NCBI RefSeq assembly: GCF_020360975.1
Contig: NW_025408669.1
Span: 5,766,001 to 5,830,000 of the forward strand
From: Hirsutella rhossiliensis
Taxonomy: Eukaryota; Ascomycota; Sordariomycetes; Hypocreales; Ophiocordycipitaceae
Reading direction: 5' to 3'
DNA: 64,000 nt
Shown here: piece by piece, positions 10,685-21,040 of the stretch
How positions within the stretch are numbered: the stretch's first letter is position 1
How the letters are laid out: the number at the start of each line of letters is the position of its first letter
Made by a program: the position numbers and the translations under genes
Notes under the pieces: model-generated
Database searches by the model: none
What the model was told of the DNA's origin: nothing
Seen by the model: only the letters and a program-made list of their open reading frames with translations

Positions 10685-11380
10685 TATAAGAATATACCCT
10701 TATATTCCTATTTTACTATTATAAAGAAATAATAGGCATAGGGAGGCTCTATAAAAAAAGCTAGTAAAAAGAAGCTCTATAATATAGTTTAAGGGAATAA
10801 CCCTTAAAGATAAAGACCTCTACCAGACATCTATACCTTCCTTTAGGAAAAGCGGGTTAAGATAAGCCTATCCTAATAAAATAAAATATATATAAAATGC
10901 ATAAGTCGATTACGAGCAGAACGGATACCCTATTGCCTATTTTAGCTTAGCGGTTCCGAAGATATCCGCGATACGAGAATAGGTAGGGCATAGAATATTC
11001 TAGTTAAATCTACTACTTATACTAGAACCTATAGTCTTACGTTAACTATCACGTAATAATTAGACCACCTACTAAGTTAAGAAGACATACTATAGATAGA
11101 GCTTTTTAAGTACTATAGAAAGTGCTAGAAAGCTAACTATTTAGTCTACTAGTAGGCGAGCAATAGTCTATAAAAGATAAAGGATTTCCCTAGGAGTAGT
11201 CGATAGAATAAGTAAGTTTATAAGTATCCTTTATAACGCTATTCTTTTAATATATTATTTAGCCCCTTATATGCTCGTTATAAATTCCGGACGAAATCCT
11301 ACCCTATACTCCTTTAACTAATCTTTCCGTTTACGTTATTAATTACCTAATTCTATGCTTATTACTTATACCTTTTTATA
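10685..11380. mobile_element. Solo LTR-like insertion, family unknown (696 bp)
   Basis: Comparison with Copia-B shows an insertion exactly here. It is flanked by the 5-bp duplication gtagt (10680-10684 and 11381-11385) and has TA...TA ends (tataagaat ... cttttata), as expected for a TG...CA LTR after RIP. It matches no LTR elsewhere in the window. Composition is less TpA-skewed than the surroundings and it keeps some CA and TG. Confidence 0.7.
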
Positions 11381-11748
11381 GTAGTTAATAAAGGCGTTAA
11401 CTATATCTATTTAATCGAGCTCGAGGTCGAACTCTACTACTATAGTTATAAGGGTCCGAAAAAACATCCCTACTAAGGTAGTTACCTTAGTAAGAAGATC
11501 CCCTTTTTCTTATTAGTTCTTATAAATAACTAGCCGGGCCTTATACTTTTAAAGGAAGCTATATTTATTAGTTTTATAGATTAAGACTTACTTATAGCTA
11601 AGGACCTATTTTCCTCTTACTTTCTCCTTAAGGACCTCTTTAAAAGACCCTATCTTTTTATATGAGGCTAGGTAATCTTTCTAGGCCTAGAAAAACTAGT
11701 CTCTAAAAGGGTATCTTTCTAGCTACTTTTAGTTTACTAGTAGGTCTA

Positions 11749-12315
11749 TCTAAGGTATATAAGCAAAAGCGGAATTTTAGGAAATTAAGGAATCACGTAA
11801 AACTACGTAATAGAGGGGAAGAAGGAGTATAAGGTAGGATTTTCAACGGAATTTATTAGTAGTATATTAGTATATAGAAGAGGTATTAAAGTTAATAATT
11901 CTCTATCTATCTACTAGCGGACATGCTGTCTTATATAGACAATTATAGCTGAACGGAAGAACCTTTCGGGACTAGATTTAGGCTGCCGTATAGCCCTAAG
12001 ACTAGGGAATTCCGTGATATCTCGAGTAAATCTAGAGGTGTCTTAGTTCCACTAATATTCGTGTTTAGAGGAGGTTGGTCGTGCCGGTGTTCTTAAGAGG
12101 TCTTAGCTAGCATTCTAAGCTAGCTCTGTTCCTTCGATTCCCGATTATACGATAACCGGCAACCCGTTTAATGTATAATAACATGCAAAATAACGAGCGA
12201 TTCTTGCTCTATAGGATAAGATTTTGTCTATAATTAATATACTACTTATTAGCTTATATAATCGGGAGAGTATATTATAGCTACTTTATTTATAGTAGGA
12301 ACACCGTTCCTTATA
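11749..12315. mobile_element. Solo LTR-like insertion, second unknown family (567 bp)
   Basis: Absent from Copia-B at the same place. It is flanked by gtcta on both sides (11744-11748 and 12316-12320). Ends are short inverted repeats, tctaagg and ccttata, compatible with TG...CA after mutation. It is unrelated to the other LTRs here. It retains TG- and CA-containing words (about 11925-12200), so it is less RIPed and probably inserted later than its host. Confidence 0.72.
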
Positions 12316-13998
12316 GTCTAGGAGGTCTCTTTTATATACCTTCCTTACTAATAGCTATAGCTTAAAGAGTCGGCCTACTATAAATACTTTATAGGAACCG
12401 TCTTTTATAAGCGTTAGATAGAAGTTAGAAAAACGATCGAAATAAAAGAGAGGTTAGTCTTCTTTAGTAACTATATCGGGCCCTATACCTTCCTTTACTT
12501 CTTAAAGTAAGGATAAAAAGGCAGCTAGGTAATCCTTTAAGAGAGGTGCTTTTCCTACCCCCTTAAGGGTTAAGATAGGAAGACTAACGGAGAAAGCTAC
12601 TTTTAGATCTTCTTTTTACGTAAGAGGAGGCGTAGGGAGGTAAGCGTATTCTAGCTCTACTACTTTCCTATAGTCTCCTTCTTTATCTAGATTATTTAAT
12701 CTAGTAGCTTCCTTTTCTTTAAAGTTAGCGTTATCCTTAACTACTTTAACGTTAGTTTCTTCTTTTATTTTCTTATCTAGGGCCTCTTTTTAAGACTATT
12801 AAGAAGGGGGGATTTAAATCTTTTAAATTAGCTAACGTTATAAGAGTAAGAGGGGCTATTAATCCCTCTTTTTATCGAAGAAGCTAGATTCGTTAAATAT
12901 TATATCCTTAGTTAAAATAACCTTTTATAAAAGAGGAATCTAAATCTAAAAGATATTTATAAAATTATAGCTAATAAGGTAACTAATAAAAGCTTTAAGA
13001 TTAAGCTTTCTTTTCTTCTTCCCTTTTAGCTATATATCGGTAGTTATTATATATACCTTATAGCTATAGGTATAAAGGTAAGCTAGCGAGGCCCTCTTTT
13101 TTATAAAGAGCTTAAAGGGGGATTTCTAGTCTATTCCTTAGGTCTTAATAAGGGTCTCTAGGTCCCTATAATCCCTTAGGCCCCTAAGGTCCTTTAAGGT
13201 CTAGTTTTAAAGGTAATAAGCAGTCTTAATAACTTCCCTTTAAAGGTTATATAGAAGCCTTATAGTAAGTCTTATTATATAGGCCCTTTCTATTATAGTA
13301 CCCTTTAATCTTTCTACCTTTTTATTTTAGGCCTAAGTATCTAGTACTAATAAGAGGGGTAAAATACCTCTTTTTTAAAGCTAATTTAAAATATCCTTTA
13401 TAAATAGCTCTCTATTAAACTATATCTTCTTTACCTTATAGCTAAAGTAGGATTTTATCTAGGTAATAAAGTCTTAGAGGGTAAACTAGTTATACTTACT
13501 TAGGTATATCTATAAGAAATAAGGGAAAACTATCCTTAAAAAGGCGTCTATAAAAAACATTACTTTAATAAAGCTTTCCTAGTCCTTAGAGATATTAGTT
13601 TAGTCGACCTGAATTTCCTTATATAGCTAGTCTAGCTATAAAGGGGTTCGCTTAGAAATTTATCTCTTAGTCTTTCCTTAGCTATAGTATTTATATTTAA
13701 CGGTCTTTAGGCCCCTTATTTATACGCCCTATTATAGGCCTAGCTTATATAAAGCTAAGGGGCCTAAGTAACTAAGTTATATATATTAAAGAAGGCCGTC
13801 TCTTTAAGCTACTAAAAGAGGGTCCTTTAAACCTACCCTTTTTTAAGTAAGGAAAGCTAACTTTTTAAGAGATTCCTTCTTATAAATAAGTTAGAATTTA
13901 AGAATAAATTAACCGAATTTTTCCTTAGTAAGCTTAATAGTCTAATTCTTTTAGACTAGCCTTATAAGCTTAAACGTTATATCTTAAAAGATTCCTTT

Positions 13999-14189
13999 TA
14001 TTATAAAGTAAGTAGAGGTATATATATAAGTACTATTTATAAGATAATATTAATAAGCTATATAAAGCTTTTTTATATATAGCTAGCCTATATATATATA
14101 TATAGGATCTAGCCCTCTATATATAATTATATCGCTTAGGCTATAGCCTAAGCTTATAACCTATAATAGTTAAAGACTCTTATATAATA
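13999..14189 (-). repeat. Chromovirus copy 1, 3' LTR (191 bp)
   Basis: In sense orientation it begins tattatataagag, after a purine tract (aagggaggg), and ends ctttataata. Copies at 8416-8607 and 45885-46076 have the same ends and length (192 bp). TA...TA ends are explained by RIP of TG...CA. Confidence 0.82.
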
Positions 14190-14729
14190 CCCTCCCTTAA
14201 GCGTAGCGCGGCGCTACTTTATTAATAGCTTCTATACTATTAAGCCTATACCGCTAGCTCTACTTAGCCCTTTCCCTATTAATCGTACTAGCCTTACTAG
14301 CCTTATTATCCTTATACTTATTAGCCTAGGTAGCTATAACCTAGCTCTATACTTATTAGCTAGCTAGCTATTTAAATAAGGGCGTAACTAATTATATATA
14401 CCCTTAAGTAGCTAGCGGCTAGCCTAGACCTATATAAGCCTTAGATTACTTATCCCCTTAGCCTTAAGTAGCCTCTTCTACTAAGGGGTATATAAAGCGG
14501 TAACCCTTTTTCTTCTTTTTTTTTCTTTTTTTTTCTTTAACTATAATAGTAATAATAATAAGTAAGTTTTATTTTACTTAAGGCGTTAGTTTATTCCTAG
14601 CTATATAAGCCGCTCTATTAATATATATTTATAGTAATAGCTATAATAGTAATAATAGCCTTAATAATAGTAATAACTTTAACTAATAAGTTCCTTACCT
14701 TATAAAGTAAGAGGCTATAATCTATAATA

Positions 14730-15618
14730 CTAACTTCCGCGATAAATATATTTACCTCCCCTTCTCCTACCTCCTCTTTCTTAGAGCGTATAAAGTTATT
14801 TATTAACGCTATACTAAGCGCGGCCGATAATAGCTCTACTACTACCGCTACTCCTACTTACGCTATTACTACCGCGCCTACCGCCGCTACTAATACCTCC
14901 GCTCCGCTAGCCGCTCTTATATTGCCTTTTAAGGTAACGACGCCGTCCTTACTACTACCTATAATACCTAGCCCCTTAGCCCCCGCCTCTATCTCCGCTA
15001 CCCCTATAAGTCTATAGTTAAGTAAGTATAATAAATATCTTTTACTAACCTCTTAAAGTATAAGCGCTAGGTCTAGGCCGGAGCCGCTTACGCGGCCCCT
15101 TATATATAGTATACGTTATAAGAGCTCCCTTACGCCGACTAAGTTAAGCGCCGCCGCGGTAGTAGTTATTACTAGTATACGCGTACTAGCCGCGCCTATA
15201 AAGCGGCGCTTCCTATCTTACTTACTATAGCGTTAGCTTAAAAGGCCGGTGCGTATAGGTAGGTATAGGGGGCTATTAAGAAGCGCCTTATCGCCGCCGT
15301 AGCTACCTACTATAACCTCCGCGCCTTAGAGCGCTAAGGGCTTATCCTTAAGTAGGTTCTTTCTTTTTTACTCTTTTACCTTTATTACTAACTCTTTTAG
15401 TACTAGGGATACCGCCTTTATCGCCTTATTAGTAGTCCTTTTAGCCGTGCCCGCCGCCGCTGCTACTACCGCTCTTACTACCGCTACCGGAGCTAGCCGC
15501 TGCCTTTTTACCCTTAGAGCCGCCGCCGCCGCCGACTAGCTTATAGGCCTAGAGGGCTAACTTAGCGCGCTAAAGAGCGCCGCCGCCGCTACTAATAAGT
15601 AAAAGGAGGCTAATAAAG

Positions 15619-15668
<50 letters not shown>

Positions 15669-15695
15669 GGTAATAATAATAATAAAGAATAAGCC
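14730..15695 (+). pseudogene. Antisense reading frame of chromovirus copy 1
   Basis: The plus strand, opposite to pol, carries a frame of about 310 codons with few stops. From about 14757 to 15017 it is fully open: LERIKLFINAILSAADNSS, then Thr/Ala-rich sequence and ISATPISL. It continues, with RIP-type stops, through Arg/Ala- and Ser/Ala-rich parts to LSALKSAAA, KEANK and a long Asn tract before a terminal KE and stop. The same frame, order and end occur in chromovirus copy 2 (46593-47518). Function is unknown, and which strand is truly coding needs a comparison of substitutions. Confidence 0.55.
15619..15666. repeat. (AAT)n tract, probably RIPed (GAT)n
   Basis: About 16 AAT units at the end of the antisense frame. 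In copy 2 the corresponding stretch is shorter and interspersed with gat and ggt. RIP of TpG inside (GAT)n gives (AAT)n, so the ancestral codons were probably a poly-Asp tail. Confidence 0.75.
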
Positions 15696-15799
15696 TAGGT
15701 AGTTTAAGGGCTTTACTTTATAATAAATACTATTTTTATCTCTATTTATACTATTATACTTATATTATTATAACTACCCTTTTTATTTTACTTACTCTA

Positions 15800-17615
15800 T
15801 AGTCTTAGCCTAAGCTATTATTAGTAGTTTATTAGTTTATTATTCTTATTTATTAGTTTATATAAGGCCTTAAACTTATTAAGGGCTATAGCTCTTATAA
15901 ACTTATATATAGGTTCTTATATTAAGTTAAGGTACCCGCGCTACTTTATAAGGACCTCTTAGGGATTCCCTTAGCTAACTTTCTTTTAGCGTATAACTTA
16001 TATCTCCTTAACCTTAAATTTAGTATCCCTCTTTACTTTAATAGTAGGTAGTTAAGCGTCTATTACTTCTTATCTAAGTAGTAGTTTAAAGGAGGCTTAG
16101 TAAAAGAAGTTAATATTAATCTTATTATAAACCCTTATTAAAAGACTATTAAGCTTAACTACTTATAGGCTAATAACCCTTTATACTATAAACTTTATAT
16201 ATAGCTAGTCTAGCTTCTTTTTTAGCCGCGCTAACCTATAGTTATAGAGGTTAAGCTATACCTTATCTCTTACTATAAACCTATCTACTAAGGCCTTAGT
16301 CTTATTAGCGTGCTACTCTTAATCTTATACTAAGGCGGCTATCGCGGATTAGTAGTATTCTATAGTTTCCTATAGCTTTTATATAAATATAAAAGCGCGG
16401 CTTTTTAGTAACGAACTACTATATTACTCCGCTACTATATCTATAGTAAATAAGATTAGTAAGGGTAGCTTAAAGCTATATATAGCGAAGAAGGGGGCTA
16501 TCTTAATAAAGGTCTAAGGTTTATTATTTAACGCGAGCTAGGCTATAGGGAGCTAGCGGTCTTAGTCCGCTTAGTTATAGGCTACTACTACCTATAAGTA
16601 TACTTATACTTCTTAGTTAACCCTCTTAGGTCCCTTATTAATCTATAAGTAATAGGCTATACTAAGTAGCTATATAATCTAAAGTAGCTAGTATAGGTAC
16701 TATTAAAAGTAGCTAGTTTAGTTTAATCTTTTATTACTTATAATAAAGGTCGGCTAGCTATATAAGTAGGCCTAGTATTAAAGGAAGCGCTTTATATAAG
16801 CTTTTATATTTATAAATAGTATTAGCTTTAATACTATTAATTTACTAAGCTAGTCCTTAATTACTTATATATAGCGGTTATATCTTTTTATAAGTAGAAG
16901 GTCTATTATAAAGTCTATTTATATATATATATAAAACTAGTTAGGTACTAAAAGCTACTTAAGTAGCCTCTTAAGCTATACCCTTTAAATCTTAGTATAG
17001 CTATAAATATTATAGTTATAAAGAAAGTAGCGACCGTAGTATTATAGGAGGGGCTAGTAAAAATCCCTTATAAGGCCTACTATTATACCCTACTAACTTA
17101 AGTAGCCTATAATACTAAAGTTATAAACGAGCTAAACTAGCTTCCCTTAAAGCTCGTTTTATTTATCTAGCTCTAGTAGTCTATCCTTCTCTTTAGCTTC
17201 TATAGTATATAGTACGCTTAGTACTTATAGTCTCCCCTATTAATATAGATGCCTTTATAAGTTAATATAGTAGTTAGCTACCTATACTTTTAGCTTTAAC
17301 TTTAGATCTAAGTATTAAGTACTAGACTTTATAGCACGGCGTATACCTTTATAAGTATAGTTTAAAGCCGCTATCCTATCTTATAAGCGTTAAAGGGCCT
17401 TATCTTAAAATACTCTTACTACGCGCGCTCCTAGGCCGGTTTATCCCTCCTAGCTAAGCTAAGGTAAAGGCGCGGGGGAAAGCTTATTTAGTAGTAAAGG
17501 TATAAAGGAAAGCTTATCTATTAGTACTATACCTTCCTTTACTAAGGAAGCTCCTATATAAGTCTATAGCGCCTTTTATAAGATAAGCTATAGATCCTAG
17601 GCCTTAATATCCGCT
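15800..17615 (-). pseudogene. Chromovirus copy 1 integrase and chromodomain
   Basis: Read on the minus strand with stops ignored, it shows a Ty3/Gypsy integrase with the LLSIAYYL motif (for LLSTAYHP) near 16640 and GPKRVN downstream. The chromodomain follows at about 15880-16060, by alignment with the better readable copy 2 (VERDNEFEVKEI, RGYLNLT). Many TAG codons replace Gln and Trp. Chromodomains of this class guide integration into heterochromatin; that role is known for the family and inferred here. Confidence 0.75.
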
Positions 17616-17620
17616 CTTAT

Positions 17621-17958
17621 TCTTATAAAGAGAGATATAAGAAGTATATAAAAATATATAAAGGTAAAATTAAAAGTAAGGGGTTAGATAGGTAGGGTAA
17701 AGAGATTTAATTCTTATAGGAGTAGTAATAAAGGTAGGGGAGTAGTTATTATATTGCCTTAATTCTCTTTCTTTCCTTTATCTAATGCCCTTTTTTATAC
17801 TTATTTAGTATCTTAATTAATAAAGAAGATCCTACTTAAAAAAGCTATTAATATTCTTTTAACTACTAAGCTTTTACTAGTTTTTCCCCTTCCTTTTTAG
17901 CTGTTGCCGGTATATCCGTCTTATCTTTTACTACCTCTATAAGAAGCTATCGCCACTT
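17621..17958 (-). repeat. Copia-B 3' LTR, first part
   Basis: Starts tcttataaagagaga, where Copia-A has tctcgcgaagagaga, so CG dinucleotides became TA or TT. It is interrupted at 17958 by Gypsy-1a and continues at 25814. Confidence 0.85.
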
Positions 17959-18408
17959 TATTACGACCACGGCCACTAGGCCGCTAACGGTCGACCGCGT
18001 TAAGCACGTAACACGGTCTAACGGATAAATAGTCGGCACGACCATCTAATAGATATAGGATCGAGGGGATCGCAGAGATCTAAGTAATCTAGGATTAATA
18101 GGATTACTGCGCTCTATGCAATCTAACGTTAGGGATTATAGCTAGGCCTATAATCTAAGGACAGTCTCTACGGGTATATATAGCTACCTACTTTCACTCC
18201 TTTAGACAGATAGCTCTCTAGCTTTTAATATAGATCTTTATTATAATTCTATCTCTAATTTTAATTACCTAGTTATAGTCTACGGTCTACGACCTCCGAC
18301 TTATTACTAACGTAATATACTTATTATTGCTTAGACCACGCCCTATTATATCTACTAATATAAACCCCTCGATAGGTTTATCCCTTAGGAATAACACCGG
18401 TCGTTATA
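17959..18408 (+). repeat. Gypsy-1a 5' LTR
   Basis: 450 bp and nearly identical to 25359-25808 apart from scattered C/T and G/A differences. TA...TA ends are RIPed TG...CA. Its first part, after about 14 shared bases, differs completely from the LTRs of Gypsy-1b and 1c, while the second half is shared. Confidence 0.93.
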
Positions 18409-18529
18409 CGTTAAAAGCTCTTATTTAGTGCAATACCGCGTTACTCTAAGCAATATCGCAACTATTAACATGCCTATATAGCAAACTAGATTAACTAACT
18501 CTAGAGCCACCATATCGCCTTAGGATATA

Positions 18530-19450
18530 ATTCGCGAAATCATCGCCCTTCGATATAAGGTATAGTTACTTAGGAACGGAGGAGGCAACGGATAAGTTAG
18601 GGACCTTAGAGAAGCAGTTAAACTAAAATAGCTAAGACTATTCGACGGTACTCACGGCACGCTTCGAGACTTTCTTACCTAACTTAAGGCCTACTACCGG
18701 TTTTATCCTACTAAACTCTTAGACCTAGTCGAAAAGGTACTCTATATAGGAAATTATTTATCTAGAACGGCACTCGCTTAGTTTAGACCTATTATAAGGG
18801 ATTTTCTCGATAACTAACTAGCGCGACGAGATAACGAGATAGATAAAGTCTTTACTAGTTTCTAAGGATTCGAAGAAGCTATTACGAAGGTATTCGGAAC
18901 AACCGATAAGGAACGAGAAGCCGAATAGAAACTTCGAGAACTCCGATAAAGGATTTTAGCATTAGATTATATTGCAAAGTTCCGTTAAATCACCTTAAAA
19001 CTTAATTAGGACGACGAACCTCTTATATTACGATTCTACGACGGGCTTAAAGAAGAAGTTAAGGACGAGCTCTATAAGGAAAATCGACCTAATAACCTCT
19101 CGGACTACGTTACTATAGTAGTATAAATCGACGATAGACAGTATACGCGACGCTAAGAAAAGAAATAAGGAAGAGGAAACTAGAACCCTTCCTATAGGAA
19201 TAACTTTAACTAACGCGCTAACTATAAAAAGAAGCGCGAAACTCCTATTGCCTACGCCTATATAACTAACCTAGGCAGGATAGATCTAGATATAATATAG
19301 AAAAGCAAAAGAAAGTGTTTTAACTATAGGAAACTTAGATATTACTCTAAAGAATATAGATAACCTCGTAAGGAGAAGAAAACCTACTAAGCACTAGCCC
19401 TAGAAGGTAAGAAATACCTAAACGCTACTAATAGATAGGAACTAAAGTAT
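18530..19450 (+). pseudogene. Gypsy-1a gag with zinc knuckle
   Basis: Read through stops, the frame gives a retrotransposon Gag domain (FDGTHGTLRDFLTQLKAYY; later LRFYDGLKEEVKDELY). A nucleocapsid zinc knuckle follows at about 19308-19365, in which KCFNYRKLRYYSKEYR stands for a CCHC motif after Cys-to-Tyr and Gly-to-Arg RIP changes. Several Gln/Trp-to-stop changes make it non-functional. Confidence 0.8.
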
Positions 19451-21040
19451 AAACTCCTTAGTTAGACTATATACTACGACGACGAATATACGGTATACTT
19501 AAGCGATAAGAACGGTACCGGATAGTTCCTAAAGCTACTAAAGAAGACCCTTATAATAATGTAATAAAGGGATCCTAAAATATAGAAATAAGTTAAATTC
19601 GTAGAACCGGAACACCCCTATCTTAAAGGAGTCTCCTAAGACTAGATTAGGAAGAACGGCAAACGATTCTAGGAAGATATACGAAATAAAAATCGACAAC
19701 AACGACGGGCAGTCTATAAACAACACAATAAAGAAGATATAGACGTAGCCCTTATACTTACGAAACTCGGATAATAACCTAAAGAGGAACAACGAAGTAT
19801 CGACGATATAAGCTCTAAAGAATAAGAAACACCTAGAGAAATAGAAGACGAGAACGAACTCGTACTACTACCCTCGCTACTAAGGGAAAATGCTACGATT
19901 AGAGAATACGCTCTATACTTCGAAGAATTCAAAGAAATGCTTAAAATTAAAACCTAATAAATACCTTAAATTCTCACGGAAAACCAATAAGCTATATTAA
20001 TTCGATATTAACCGGCACTACGCGGAGGAGACTACGCTATAGCTATTACCGTAGTCGATACCTTTATAGCTCTATAACGAGAATAGTAACTACGAGGAGA
20101 ATTTAGAGACGATCTATAAACACTACTTACTTATAAGCACTATAAGTATATTTTATAGATATTATACGTCTACCTAGATTGCATAATATACTTCTAGATA
20201 AAGGCACGATACGACGCCTTCCCGGTTAGGTTTAAAGGATAAGTACTTTCGAAACCCTACTTAAGCATAGAACTAGACTACTAGAAAATCGATTAACGCT
20301 ACCCGAACGACTAAGTTATATTATTAGAACCCGATTACGGCACGCTACTTAAATACCGCGATAATTACGGCTTATTAACGAGATATCTTTCGGAGATATA
20401 CAAAATCTATAAACACGCTAAAATAAAAGAATAGTATAGCGCTACTCGCTTTAAGGCATCCGAACTATTAATCTTTTAAAGACTTACGCAACGAATTAAA
20501 TGCGATAAAGAAGATTATAACGAATGCGTATACCCGAACTATAGAGTTTATAAGTACGAAAAAGCACGAGCATAGTATAAACAATACAACGGTATACTAA
20601 AAGATTATTAGTAATATATACGAAGGCTATAAGCCGTATTCGACTAAGGAAAAATCGATATGGAAACACTACGCAAAAAACAGAAAGACGCTAAACGAAA
20701 ACTTAACCTCTAGTATAAAAACGAATAGAATTGCGAAGCATAGTACGCAATTAACTACGAAGTAGCATAATGCAAACGACATAGCGTTAAGAAATAAGAA
20801 ATCTTCGATTAGCTATAAGAAATTAGTCTCTTAAGCCCCGATATAATACTACGCGATAAAAACATAAAGAAACGATATTAATAATAAATCGAAGAAGAAT
20901 ACCTAAATAAAACGAATAAGGACTAAGCAAAAAACGAGGTACGCTATCTATAAAAGGGCTATAGACTAGCACGACACGATAAGATCTAAGGACCCTATAT
21001 ATAGCAACGGTAAGCTATAGCGACTAAATAGTATTAGATA
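19450..21040 (+). pseudogene. Unidentified Gypsy-1a coding segment between nucleocapsid and protease
   Basis: About 530 codons remain readable in one frame apart from RIP-type stops. The text is rich in Lys, Glu, Tyr, Arg and lost Gln, looks helical or coiled-coil in its second half (for example METLRKKQKDAKRKLNL), and has Cys/His pairs (CDKEDYNECVYPN). A matching segment lies on the minus strand in Gypsy-1b (about 40870-42490). It is not a domain I know from Ty3/Gypsy polyproteins, where Gag and protease are normally close together. Confidence 0.55.

Larger units (their letters stand above)
8668..13998 (-). mobile_element. Copia-D, Ty1/Copia retrotransposon (3' part)
   Basis: Reverse-oriented copy of the same family as Copia-A, B and E. 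The 3' LTR is 8668-9129, beginning tctcgcg and ending gcgata, followed by the polypurine tract (reverse: taccccctt). The interior runs to 13998, where chromovirus copy 1 interrupts it. Two solo LTRs (10685-11380 and 11749-12315) sit inside its reverse-transcriptase half. A possible target copy is atagt at 8663-8667; the other end is outside the window. Confidence 0.85.
9130..13998 (-). pseudogene. Copia-D pol remnant
   Basis: Sense strand is minus. By collinearity with Copia-A, the RNase H region lies at about 9500-9860, reverse transcriptase at about 10400-11650 (interrupted by the first solo LTR), and integrase at about 13130-13650. The frame is full of RIP-type stops. The gag part is missing because chromovirus copy 1 begins at 13999. 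Confidence 0.7.
13999..17615 (-). mobile_element. Chromovirus copy 1 (Ty3/Gypsy), 3' portion
   Basis: Reverse-oriented Ty3/Gypsy element with LTR 13999-14189, an antisense reading frame, chromodomain and integrase. It is inserted in Copia-D and interrupted by Copia-B at 17621 (cttat at 17616-17620 and 45660-45664). Its RNase H part resumes at 45665-45884. Sense-strand order is integrase, chromodomain, about 1.7 kb of extra sequence, purine tract, LTR. Confidence 0.85.

Noticed and set aside
19538..19932. Two hydrophobic or Ser-rich minus-strand frames
   Set aside because: Antisense shadows of the unexplained Gypsy-1a segment; they reflect base composition and are not preserved in Gypsy-1b.
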